This document shows, piece after piece, positions 1-7,439 of a DNA stretch of 21,453 nucleotides. Each line of letters starts with the position of its first letter. Position 1 is the stretch's first letter. The translations under genes and the position numbers were made by a program. This DNA comes from Gallionellaceae bacterium (lineage in GTDB: Bacteria; Pseudomonadota; Gammaproteobacteria; Burkholderiales; Gallionellaceae). Location: NCBI GenBank assembly GCA_003445795.1, contig DMCN01000092.1, forward strand, positions 7,125-28,577. The letters run 5' to 3'. Below the pieces are notes generated by a model, which was not told the DNA's origin, made no database searches, and saw only the letters and a list, made by a program, of their open reading frames with translations.

Positions 1-1
1 G

Positions 2-1402
2 CTGATCTCCAAGCTGACCTTCGACGTGACACAGGTCACCGCCGCCGCCACCAGTGTGGTCACCATCGTCATCCGCGATACCATCATCATCATCGGCCTG
101 CTCGGCTGGCTGCTCTATCTCGACTGGAAACTGACCATGCTGACGCTGGTGATCGCACCCATCGTGGCCGTGGTCATCAGTGTCATCAACCGCCGCCTGC
201 GCGAATCCAGCCGTGATTCGCAGCGTGCCATGGGCAGCATCACCCAGGTGATCGAAGAGAGCGTGACCGCGCACAAGGTGGTCAAGCTGTTCGGCGGCCA
301 GAGTTACGAGCAGCAGCGCTTCAATGAAGAGACCAACTGGGTGCGCCGCCATGCCATGAAGCAAGCTGCGGCAGCTGCCGCCAACGTTCCCATCGTGCAG
401 ATGGTGGCGGCGATCGCACTGGCGGTCATCGTCTATCTCGCTATCGCGCAGACCAAGACCGATGCCACGACGGTCGGCAGTTTCCTTTCTTTCGTTGCGG
501 CCATGTTGATGCTGACCGCGCCGCTGAAGCGCCTCACCAGCGTCACCGAGTTCCTGCAACGCGGGCTGGCGGCATCGGAGAGCGTGTTCGAGCTGATCGA
601 CACGGTGGGCGAGACGGATGAGGGCAAGACGGTGATGGATCGCGCCAGCGGCGCACTGGCGTTTGAGCATGTCAGTCTGTCCTACCAGGCGGACGACCGC
701 ATGGCGCTGGACGACGTCAACCTCGACATCCCGGCCGGCTTGTCGGTGGCGCTGGTCGGTGCTTCCGGCAGCGGCAAGAGCACCATGGCCAATCTGGTGC
801 CGCGCTTCTACACGCCCACGGCCGGGCGCATCACGCTGGACGGCCAGGACATCCGTGATCTGACGCTTGCGAGCCTGCGTTCCAATATCGCGCTGGTGAG
901 CCAGGAAGTGGTGCTGTTCAACGACACCATCTCCGCCAACATCGCCTACGGCCAGATGCGCGAAGTGCCGGAGGCCGAGATCATTGCGGCGGCGACGGCG
1001 GCTCATGCGATGGAATTCATCCGCGACCTGCCGCAGGGGCTGGATACTCTGGTTGGCGAGAAGGGCGTGCGCCTGTCCGGCGGACAGCGCCAGCGCATCG
1101 CCATCGCGCGCGCGATCCTGAAAAATGCGCCCATTTTGATCCTGGATGAGGCGACTTCGGCGCTGGACAGCGAGTCCGAGCGCCATGTGCAGGCCGCGCT
1201 GGAGACGTTGATGCAGGGCCGTACCACGCTGGTCATCGCGCACCGCCTTTCCACCATCGAGAAGGCCGACCGTATCGTGGTCATGCAGAAGGGCAAGATC
1301 GTCGAGACCGGTACCCATGCCGAATTGCTGGCCAAAGGTGGCGTATATTCCCAACTGCACCGTATCCAGTTCGACTGGAACGGGACCGTCAAAGAAAATT
1401 AA
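2..1402 (+). CDS. msbA: MsbA-type lipid A/lipid-flippase ABC transporter, 5'-truncated
   Basis: This is an inner-membrane ABC exporter that, as a homodimer, flips lipid A-core or a similar lipid across the membrane. The window starts inside the gene: the reading frame is open from base 2, so the GTG at 26 is not the true start. The visible part holds the later transmembrane helices (about 50-600) and a complete nucleotide-binding domain. The Walker A GASGSGKST is at 758-784, the signature LSGGQ at 1073-1087, Walker B ILILDEA at 1133-1153, and the switch histidine follows in IAHRLST. The membrane part, with TIIIIGLLGWLLYLDWKLT near its beginning, is typical of the MsbA branch. It ends with TAA 1400-1402. 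The downstream ahpC has its own promoter, so this is probably the last gene of its transcript, though no hairpin follows the stop. Another multidrug or lipid exporter of the same subfamily is possible but less likely. Confidence 0.88.
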   Translation: MISKLTFDVTQVTAAATSVVTIVIRDTIIIIGLLGWLLYLDWKLTMLTLVIAPIVAVVISVINRRLRESSRDSQRAMGSITQVIEESVTAHKVVKLFGGQSYEQQRFNEETNWVRRHAMKQAAAAAANVPIVQMVAAIALAVIVYLAIAQTKTDATTVGSFLSFVAAMLMLTAPLKRLTSVTEFLQRGLAASESVFELIDTVGETDEGKTVMDRASGALAFEHVSLSYQADDRMALDDVNLDIPAGLSVALVGASGSGKSTMANLVPRFYTPTAGRITLDGQDIRDLTLASLRSNIALVSQEVVLFNDTISANIAYGQMREVPEAEIIAAATAAHAMEFIRDLPQGLDTLVGEKGVRLSGGQRQRIAIARAILKNAPILILDEATSALDSESERHVQAALETLMQGRTTLVIAHRLSTIEKADRIVVMQKGKIVETGTHAELLAKGGVYSQLHRIQFDWNGTVKEN

Positions 1403-1413
1403 CCGTTTGCCGG

Positions 1414-1441
1414 TTGACACTACTGCGATATCTGGTAAATT
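1414..1441 (+). promoter_or_regulatory. Sigma70-type promoter of ahpC
   Basis: A perfect -35 hexamer TTGACA (1414-1419) is separated by 16 bp from TAAATT (1436-1441, 4 of 6 matches to TATAAT). Transcription would start near 1448, about 50 nt ahead of the peroxiredoxin start codon. A strong AAGGAG ribosome-binding site lies at 1487-1492. No clear regulator-binding palindrome is visible, so any peroxide control is not shown here. Confidence 0.6.
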
Positions 1442-1498
1442 CTATACCCAAGCAATTCAGTCAACCAAAACCCAACCAACCCTTCCAAGGAGATCAAC

Positions 1499-2098
1499 AT
1501 GGCCGTACTCGTAGGTAAGCAAGCCCCGGATTTCACAGCAACCGCCGTTCTTGGCAACAACGAAATCACCGACATCACCTTTTCCAAAGCCACCAAAGGC
1601 AAGTACGCAGTGGTGTTCTTCTACCCGCTCGACTTCACCTTTGTGTGCCCGTCTGAGCTGATCGCATTCGATCACCGTCTGGACGAGTTCAAGAAGCGCA
1701 ATGTCGAAGTCATCGGTGTCTCCATCGACTCCCAATTCAGCCACCTGGCCTGGAAGAACACTCCCGTCAACAACGGCGGAATCGGCAAGGTTGGTTACAC
1801 ACTGGTCGCCGACATCAAGCACGAGATCTGCAAGGCCTATGACGTCGAAGCCGAAGGTGGCGTGGCATATCGCGGCTCCTTCCTGATCGACAAGAGCGGC
1901 GTGGTGCAGCACCAGGTCGTCAACAACCTGCCTCTGGGCCGCAACATCGACGAGATGCTACGTATGATCGATGCGCTGCAATTCACCGAAGAGCACGGCG
2001 AAGTCTGCCCGGCAGGCTGGAGCAAGGGTAAGGCCGGTATGGGTGCCTCGACCGAAGGTGTGGCGAAGTATCTGGCAGCACACGCCAAGGAACTGTAA
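1499..2098 (+). CDS. ahpC: Typical 2-Cys peroxiredoxin (AhpC/Prx1 family)
   Basis: This is a cytosolic thiol peroxidase that reduces hydrogen peroxide and organic hydroperoxides. The 199-residue product shows the peroxidatic cysteine C50 in DFTFVCPSE and the resolving cysteine C170 in EVCPAGW, the arrangement of typical 2-Cys peroxiredoxins that work as disulfide-linked dimers. Length is normal for the family. The ATG at 1499 has a textbook AAGGAG seven bases upstream. The gene has its own promoter at 1414-1441 and an intrinsic terminator at 2118-2143, so it is a single-gene unit. No ahpF is adjacent, so the electron donor (AhpF, AhpD or thioredoxin) cannot be told from this window. Assignment to Prx1/AhpC is firm; the exact symbol is less so. 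Confidence 0.93.
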   Translation: MAVLVGKQAPDFTATAVLGNNEITDITFSKATKGKYAVVFFYPLDFTFVCPSELIAFDHRLDEFKKRNVEVIGVSIDSQFSHLAWKNTPVNNGGIGKVGYTLVADIKHEICKAYDVEAEGGVAYRGSFLIDKSGVVQHQVVNNLPLGRNIDEMLRMIDALQFTEEHGEVCPAGWSKGKAGMGASTEGVAKYLAAHAKEL

Positions 2099-2117
2099 AC
2101 ACCCCGGTTCGGCAAGC

Positions 2118-2143
2118 AAAAAGGCTCCTGCGGGAGCCTTTTT
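2118..2143 (+). terminator. Intrinsic terminator of ahpC
   Basis: Perfect inverted repeat: AAAAAGGCTCC (2118-2128), loop TGCG (2129-2132), GGAGCCTTTTT (2133-2143). The G+C-rich stem core followed by five T residues is a classic rho-independent terminator 20 bases after the ahpC stop. Confidence 0.93.
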
Positions 2144-2159
2144 GTATTGGTGCCAAGAC

Positions 2160-2168
2160 TGCTAGAAT
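2160..2168 (+). promoter_or_regulatory. Extended -10 element, probable promoter of the symporter gene
   Basis: TGCTAGAAT combines a TGn extension (2160-2162) with TAGAAT (2163-2168, 5 of 6 matches to TATAAT). It lies after the ahpC terminator, with transcription expected near 2175, ahead of the ATG at 2202. No good -35 is present, as is common for extended -10 promoters. The same nine bases occur before corA. Confidence 0.5.
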
Positions 2169-2201
2169 CCACGCCGTTCCGAATTTGAGCGAGCGTCCAT
2201 C

Positions 2202-3686
2202 ATGTTGATCGGTTTTGTCTTACTGTATCTGGTTATTTCTATCGGTATCGGCATGTATGCGGCCACCAAGGTCCACAACGCGCGCGATTACATCACCGCC
2301 GGACGCTCCTTGCCCATCTACATCGTGCTGGCCATGGTGTTCGCCACCTGGTTCGGCGCCGAGACTGTGCTCGGCATCCCGGCTACTTTCATGGAAGAGG
2401 ATCTGGGCGGGCTGATCTCCGATCCGTTCGGCGCCGCGCTGTGTCTGGTGCTGTTCGGTCTGTTCTTCGCGCGCAAACTCTACCGGATGAACCTGCTCAC
2501 CATCGGCGACTTCTACCGCCAGCGCTACGGCCACAAGGTCGAGGTCATCGCGGGTATCGCCATCGCACTGTCCTATTTGGGCTGGGTCTCGGCCCAGGTC
2601 ACCGCGCTGGGGCTGGTGTTCAACGTGCTGTCTGACGGCCAGATCACGCAGGCGCAGGGCATCATGATTGGTGCCGCGATCGTGCTGATGTACACACTGT
2701 ACGGAGGCATGTGGTCGGTGGCGCTCACCACTTTCTTTCAGATGATCATCATCGTGCTCGGTCTGCTCTATATTGCCTGGCTGGTCAGCGACATGACCGG
2801 CGGTGTGGCACCCGTGATCGAACATGCGGTGCAGAATGAGAAATTTCATTTCTGGCCGGAGATGAACGCGGTGGCCATGGTCGCCTTCATTTCGGGGTTG
2901 CTGACCATGGGCTTCGGTTCCATCCCGCAGCAGGATGTGTTCCAGCGCGCCAACGCTTCGAAGAACGAAAACATCGCGGTGTGGGGCACGGTGTTGGGCG
3001 GGGTGGCCTACTTCGCCTTTTCCGCCGTGCCGATCTTCCTTGCCTACTCGGCCAATCTGATCGACCCCGAACTGGTGACCCGGTGGATGGCAGAGGACAG
3101 CCAGAAACTGCTGCCTGAACTGGTCAAGGGGCATCTGCCCCTGTTTGCGCAGATCGTCTTCTACGGTGCGCTGTTGTCGGTGATCATGAGCACGGCCTCC
3201 GGCACACTGCTGGCACCATCGGTCACGCTTGCGGAGAACGTGCTCAAGGGCTGGATTACGCGCAAGAATGTGTCCGACCAAAAGATGCTGCTGATGACGC
3301 GCTGGGTGGTGGGTATCTTCTCGGTGTGCGTCACGCTCTATGCGCTGTGGGCGCTGGAACATGCAACCGGCATCCACCAGATGGTGGAGAACGCCTACAA
3401 GGTGACGTTGGTACTGGCATTCACGCCGCTGGTGGCGGGGTTGTACTGGAAACGGGCCACAACGCTTGGTGCATATCTGGCGATGGGCATGGGTGTGGCG
3501 ACTTGGCTGCCGCTGGAGTTCCTTGCCCCCGAGGCCGATATCCCGCCGCAATTCGCGGGATTTTTAATGAGTGTCTTTGGTATGGTGGCGGGCTCTTTGC
3601 TGACGAATTTCACCGGTAGACACGCCGATCCACAGCGCAAACCGCGAAATCAGACCTCTCCGGGTGAAATGGGTATCGGAGATTAA
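2202..3686 (+). CDS. Sodium:solute symporter (SSS family), substrate unknown
   Basis: This is an inner-membrane secondary transporter that imports a small organic solute with sodium. The 494-residue product is strongly hydrophobic throughout, with about 13 predictable membrane helices in the LeuT-fold pattern of this family. Near the middle is YTLYGGMWSVALTTFFQM, matching the SSS signature region in which a Gly-Gly pair is followed by a Thr-rich helix. Later GSIPQQDVFQR is the usual cytoplasmic loop motif, and the C-terminus is short and charged. It sits alone between the ahpC terminator and the Pho-box-controlled phoB, so the context does not reveal the substrate. The start has only a weak ribosome-binding site (GAGCGAG). 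It could be an amino-acid, pantothenate, choline or acetate type carrier; the sequence alone does not decide. Confidence 0.85.
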   Translation: MLIGFVLLYLVISIGIGMYAATKVHNARDYITAGRSLPIYIVLAMVFATWFGAETVLGIPATFMEEDLGGLISDPFGAALCLVLFGLFFARKLYRMNLLTIGDFYRQRYGHKVEVIAGIAIALSYLGWVSAQVTALGLVFNVLSDGQITQAQGIMIGAAIVLMYTLYGGMWSVALTTFFQMIIIVLGLLYIAWLVSDMTGGVAPVIEHAVQNEKFHFWPEMNAVAMVAFISGLLTMGFGSIPQQDVFQRANASKNENIAVWGTVLGGVAYFAFSAVPIFLAYSANLIDPELVTRWMAEDSQKLLPELVKGHLPLFAQIVFYGALLSVIMSTASGTLLAPSVTLAENVLKGWITRKNVSDQKMLLMTRWVVGIFSVCVTLYALWALEHATGIHQMVENAYKVTLVLAFTPLVAGLYWKRATTLGAYLAMGMGVATWLPLEFLAPEADIPPQFAGFLMSVFGMVAGSLLTNFTGRHADPQRKPRNQTSPGEMGIGD

Positions 3687-3694
3687 AAGCGTTT

Positions 3695-3728
3695 CTGTCA
3701 TGTTACTGTCATAATTCTTTCATACCAT
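3695..3728 (+). promoter_or_regulatory. Pho box (three direct repeats) and -10 of the phoBR promoter
   Basis: CTGTCAT (3695-3701), CTGTCAT (3706-3712) and CTTTCAT (3717-3723) form three direct repeats with an 11-bp period, separated by GTTA and AATT. This matches the known PhoB operator, in which such repeats replace the -35 element. TACCAT (3723-3728, 4 of 6 matches to TATAAT) begins 11 bases after the end of the second repeat, at the expected distance. The site implies positive autoregulation of phoB-phoR by phosphorylated PhoB. Confidence 0.88.
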
Positions 3729-3763
3729 CACCGGCAAGTTAAAGACGAACGATGGAGAAAAAG

Positions 3764-4453
3764 ATGACGACAGCGAATATTCTGCTGGTGGAAGACGAAC
3801 CGGCGATCCAGGAACTGCTGGCCTTCAACGTGGCGCAGTGCGGCTTCCGTGCAATCCAGGCTTACGATGTGCCGAGCGCACTGGCCGAGATCAACCGTGC
3901 CTTGCCCGATCTCATCCTGCTCGACTGGATGCTGCCGGGTGCTTCCGGCATCGAGATGGCGCGCCGCCTGCGTGCCGACCAGCGTACCCGCGACATCCCC
4001 ATCATCATGCTGACCGCGCGCACCGACGAGCGCGACAAGATCCTCGGTCTCGAATCCGGCGCCGACGACTACATCACCAAACCATTCTCGCCGCGCGAAC
4101 TGATGGCGCGCATCCGTGCCGTGCTGCGCCGCCGCGCGCCGCAGATGAGCGACGAGACCGTGCGCGTGGAAGGCTTGGAACTGTCCCCCACCACCCACCG
4201 CGTCAGTGCCGAAGGCGCGAATATCGACCTCGGGCCGACCGAGTTCCGTCTGCTGCACTTCTTCATGACCCACGTCGAGCGCGTGTACAGCCGAGCGCAA
4301 CTGCTCGACCAAGTATGGGGCGACCATGTGTTCGTCGAGGAGCGCACCGTCGACGTCCACATCCGCCGCCTGCGCCAGGCGCTGGAGGCGTCCGGCAAGG
4401 ATAGTCTGGTGCAGACAGTGCGCGGTAGCGGTTACCGCTTTTCCCGGGAATAG
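3764..4453 (+). CDS. phoB: Phosphate regulon response regulator PhoB
   Basis: This OmpR-type DNA-binding response regulator activates phosphate-starvation genes when phosphorylated by PhoR. From the ATG at 3764 the product is 229 residues, the same length as Escherichia coli PhoB. The receiver domain (about 3-120) shows the acidic pocket at E10 and D11, phospho-acceptor D54 in LILLDWMLPG, T84 in MLTAR and K106 in DDYITKPFSP. The C-terminal winged helix (about 130-229) ends in the usual TVRGSGYRF. I chose 3764 over the in-frame ATG at 3752 because GGAG at 3754-3757 sits six bases before it; the earlier start has no comparable site. The three-repeat Pho box upstream independently supports the name. 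phoR follows after 60 bp. Confidence 0.95.
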   Translation: MTTANILLVEDEPAIQELLAFNVAQCGFRAIQAYDVPSALAEINRALPDLILLDWMLPGASGIEMARRLRADQRTRDIPIIMLTARTDERDKILGLESGADDYITKPFSPRELMARIRAVLRRRAPQMSDETVRVEGLELSPTTHRVSAEGANIDLGPTEFRLLHFFMTHVERVYSRAQLLDQVWGDHVFVEERTVDVHIRRLRQALEASGKDSLVQTVRGSGYRFSRE

Positions 4454-4479
4454 TTTTTCGGTGGATTCGCGGCAACCCG

Positions 4480-4485
4480 TATAAT
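4480..4485 (+). promoter_or_regulatory. Possible internal -10 ahead of phoR
   Basis: A perfect TATAAT lies between phoB and phoR and is followed by GCCGCC. No convincing -35 stands 16-18 bp upstream, so activity is uncertain. If used, transcription would start near 4492. That would exclude the upstream ATG at 4484 and leave the GTG at 4514 as start. Confidence 0.35.
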
Positions 4486-4513
4486 GCCGCCAGTCAATCT
4501 TCGAGGTTTCGCA

Positions 4514-5812
4514 GTGAGCGATTTCTGGCAGCGCGCTTTCGTATATCCGTTCTTCCTGCTTCTGCTTTCCCTGCTCGTATGGGCCGTGGCGGGGGCTATG
4601 CCGGCGGCATTGTTCTTCGGCTTCGGCATCCTGATCCGTCTGTTCTTCCATCTGCGCAATCTGGCGCAACTCGACCACTGGTTATCCAATCCGGAAAAGC
4701 TGCATGTGCCTGAAGGCAAAGGCCTGTGGGAAGATGCATTCTCGCAACTCAACAAGATCACCCGCCTGCAACTCAAAGAACGCGAACAGCATGCGGCCGC
4801 GTTGCTGCAGATGAAACAGGCCACTTCGGCGTTGCCCGAGGGGGTCGCGATCCTGGACGAGGCGGACCGCATCGAATGGTGCAACCCGTTGGCAGAGCGC
4901 CATTTCGGTCTGGACGGCGTGCGCGATAGAGGCCAGCAGATCACCTACCTCGCGCGCCAGCCCGAGTTTGTGCGCTATCTCGCGATGAAGAGTTTCACCG
5001 AACCCTTGATTCTGCGCGATACACGCCAGGGCGATCTGGTGCTGTCAGTCAAACTGATCGCCTATGGCGACAACAAGCGCCTGCTGATCAGCCGCGATAT
5101 CACCCATCTGGAGCGCATCGAGACCATGCGACGCGATTTCGTCGCCAACGTCTCGCACGAGTTGCGCACGCCGCTCACCGTGGTCAACGGTTTCGTCGAG
5201 ACTTTGCAGGACATGCCCAACCTGGAGAACGATATGTCGCGCCGCGCCCTGCAACTGATGGGCGAGCAGACCAGCCGCATGGAAAGTCTGGTGGACGACC
5301 TACTGACCCTGTCTCGCCTGGAGAACGAACAGAACGCGCTGCACGAGGAAAAGGTCGATATTGCCGGATTGTTGAAGGTCTTGCTCGAAGAGGGCCTTAC
5401 CGTGAGCAAAGGGCAGCACCAGTTGCGGCTGGAAGCGGCATGCAAGACCGGCATCCTTGGTAGCGCCAACGAACTGCACAGCGCGTTCGGCAACCTCGTC
5501 ACCAATGCCATCCGTTACACTCCGCCGGGCGGCGAGATCGTCTTGCGCTGGGAAGAATTGGCGGACGGGTATCTGCGCTTCAGCGTCAAGGATAGCGGTA
5601 TCGGTATCGCGCCGCAGCATATCCCGCGCCTGACCGAGCGTTTCTACCGGGTCGACCGCAGCCGCTCGCGCGAGACCGGCGGTACGGGATTGGGTCTGGC
5701 CATCGTCAAACACATCGCCATGCGCCATCAGGCGCAACTCGATGTCGTCAGCGAAGAGGGCAAGGGCAGCACCTTCAGCATGGTGTTTCCGCTGAAGCGA
5801 AGAGGGGAATGA
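4514..5812 (+). CDS. phoR: Phosphate regulon sensor histidine kinase PhoR
   Basis: This membrane-anchored kinase phosphorylates or dephosphorylates PhoB according to phosphate status sensed through the Pst/PhoU system. From the GTG at 4514 it has 432 residues, close to the E. coli length. Two N-terminal membrane segments (about 8-26 and 30-47) are joined by a very short loop, with no real periplasmic sensor domain, as is usual for PhoR. A PAS-like domain follows (about 95-200). The kinase core has H215 in SHELRTP, N-box NLVTNAIRYT (N327, N331), DSGIGI (360-365) and GGTGLGLAI (389-397). The GTG start is preferred because GAGG (4503-4506) lies seven bases upstream; the in-frame ATG at 4484 has no such site and overlaps a TATAAT. 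It is co-oriented with phoB and ends one base before the convergent neighbour's stop. Confidence 0.94.
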   Translation: MSDFWQRAFVYPFFLLLLSLLVWAVAGAMPAALFFGFGILIRLFFHLRNLAQLDHWLSNPEKLHVPEGKGLWEDAFSQLNKITRLQLKEREQHAAALLQMKQATSALPEGVAILDEADRIEWCNPLAERHFGLDGVRDRGQQITYLARQPEFVRYLAMKSFTEPLILRDTRQGDLVLSVKLIAYGDNKRLLISRDITHLERIETMRRDFVANVSHELRTPLTVVNGFVETLQDMPNLENDMSRRALQLMGEQTSRMESLVDDLLTLSRLENEQNALHEEKVDIAGLLKVLLEEGLTVSKGQHQLRLEAACKTGILGSANELHSAFGNLVTNAIRYTPPGGEIVLRWEELADGYLRFSVKDSGIGIAPQHIPRLTERFYRVDRSRSRETGGTGLGLAIVKHIAMRHQAQLDVVSEEGKGSTFSMVFPLKRRGE

Positions 5813-5813
5813 A

Positions 5814-7430
5814 CTAGCTCTTGAGCGAGTAGCTCACGCGCTCGAAGTCGTTGCCTTTTTCCACGCTGATACCGAGCGTCACACTCAGTTTTTCTTTCTC
5901 GTGCAGCGCGAGTTCGAGTATGCGCCCGCTCTGGAACCAGTCGCGCGGCATCAGGATGCTCGGCGGGATGCGCAGATTGGATATCTCAGGCAAGGCCAGT
6001 GCCGCCGCCGCACCGGAGAGCAGGTTGCCGGACGGACTGCCGCGTACGATGGCCGCCTGCGGGATGCCGGGCAGATAGCGCACGCCGATATACAGCTGGC
6101 CGCTGCGCGTCACGCTGACCAGCGTGGAGACGCCGACCCGGAATGACGCATCGTTCGGTTTGTGCACGCAGACGATCTGATTAAGACCGAGGCGCGAACC
6201 CGATGTGGATTTGCGCAGCAGGCGTGCATGCAGCAGGCCGTCTTCCTCGATCAGCCAATCCTCGGCCAGAAATCCGAGTAGCGCGAGATTGATGCGGTCG
6301 GTCTCGTCCAGTACGCGTCCGAAGGTCTCGATCTGTCTTTGCGCTTCCTTGTCCGCGATGCCGGCAGTGTTTGGCATCTTGAACGGCTTGCGCGCGATGT
6401 GGGCATAGATGCTCTCCAGCTCCATGCACATCTGGGCGGGTAGCGCATCGCGAGGTTCGTCCGCCAGTGATTCGTGGCGTTGTTCGCACCAGCATCCGTG
6501 CAGGCGGTTGAGCAGATCGATACATTCCTTGCTGCTCTGCTCTTCGCCGAGTTCCAGTTGCTGCGGCGACTGTCCCTGCTGCAGCAGGATGGTCTTGACG
6601 CGTATCTGTTTGGACAGCGGCACCATCGCCATGAAACGCATAGTGGGATCGGCGGTGGCGCGCTGTATCGCGATGAAGCCGCGCGTGCCGGCAAGATCGA
6701 CCGCCAGCGGAGGCGCATCGCCCCGACTCATGCTGCAACGCGGTTCGATGGTGAAAGACTCGCCCCAGTGATCCAGCCATTGGCCGACGATATGCCACTG
6801 GCCGCGGCGCAGTCCGAGCAGGCGGGCGCGGTGCAGCAGCAGGATCTTGGAGTACACAGTGCGGCATGACAGAGCGAGTCCGCTGCGGTTGTATTTGTCC
6901 TTGACGGGCTGTGTTTGCAGCCCCTCTTCCTCGGCATGCGCATAGATCGCATGCAGGCGCTGCCATGACCTGCCGTCCGGCTCGCAGCCCACGTGCAGGA
7001 ACTCGGCGATGAGCTGGCTGCTGTAAAGCAGGCAGCGCTGGGTCAGCAGGGCAGTTTCGGAAGAAAGCGAGGAGTCGCCGTGAGCGACCGACTGCAGACA
7101 ACGCAGATAGCCGTTGAGCATGCTCTGCCACAGGCTGGTGAGGGTGATCAGCGACTTGAACTCCTCATCGGCCAGCGGCAGTTTCTTGCCCGCGAGTTTC
7201 TTGGCGAAATCGGCCTGCACGGTACTCACCGTCTCGCGCAGCGTCTCCAGTGTCTGCAGACGCTCTTTCCCGCGCACGGGATAACGGTTGAACTCATCCA
7301 GTTGCGCGCGCAGCGTGCCCTGCGCCAGGTTGAGATTGGTCAGTTGCAACTGGCTCAACCATTTCGCACAGGATGCCGCATCCTTGAATGCGGGTTTGGC
7401 GAGATCGTCGGTTGGTTCCAGAGACAACAT
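5814..7430 (-). CDS. Uncharacterised 538-residue protein coupled to the FAD/Fe-S oxidoreductase gene
   Basis: I do not recognise this protein. It has 538 residues with no signal peptide and no obvious membrane segment, so it is probably cytosolic. The N-terminal two thirds look helical and rich in Leu, Gln and Arg, including a basic stretch around 195-220 (LLLHRARLLGLRRGQW). From about residue 400 the pattern changes to short strands: SGSRLG (410-415), then VGVSTLVSVTRSG and YIGVRYLPG (447-455). The latter recalls the end of a PilZ fold, but the PilZ Arg motif and Asp/Asn-x-Ser-x-x-Gly are not intact, so c-di-GMP binding is only a guess. The ATG at 7430 has AGGAG (complement of 7437-7441) that overlaps the TAG stop of the upstream oxidoreductase gene, and only 9 bp separate the two. 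They are almost certainly translated from one message. It converges on phoR with 1 bp between stops and no terminator. Confidence 0.85.
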   Translation of the reverse strand: MLSLEPTDDLAKPAFKDAASCAKWLSQLQLTNLNLAQGTLRAQLDEFNRYPVRGKERLQTLETLRETVSTVQADFAKKLAGKKLPLADEEFKSLITLTSLWQSMLNGYLRCLQSVAHGDSSLSSETALLTQRCLLYSSQLIAEFLHVGCEPDGRSWQRLHAIYAHAEEEGLQTQPVKDKYNRSGLALSCRTVYSKILLLHRARLLGLRRGQWHIVGQWLDHWGESFTIEPRCSMSRGDAPPLAVDLAGTRGFIAIQRATADPTMRFMAMVPLSKQIRVKTILLQQGQSPQQLELGEEQSSKECIDLLNRLHGCWCEQRHESLADEPRDALPAQMCMELESIYAHIARKPFKMPNTAGIADKEAQRQIETFGRVLDETDRINLALLGFLAEDWLIEEDGLLHARLLRKSTSGSRLGLNQIVCVHKPNDASFRVGVSTLVSVTRSGQLYIGVRYLPGIPQAAIVRGSPSGNLLSGAAAALALPEISNLRIPPSILMPRDWFQSGRILELALHEKEKLSVTLGISVEKGNDFERVSYSLKS

Positions 7431-7439
7431 TGTCGGCTC

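Noticed and set aside
2220..3551. A 443-codon minus-strand frame opposite the symporter gene
   Set aside because: The product is Arg/His/Gln-rich with no membrane segment or motif. The plus strand encodes a clear SSS transporter.
5814..6230. A true PilZ domain at the C-terminus of the 538-residue protein
   Set aside because: The Arg-x-x-x-Arg and Asp/Asn-x-Ser-x-x-Gly motifs are not intact or correctly spaced, so only a loose resemblance remains.
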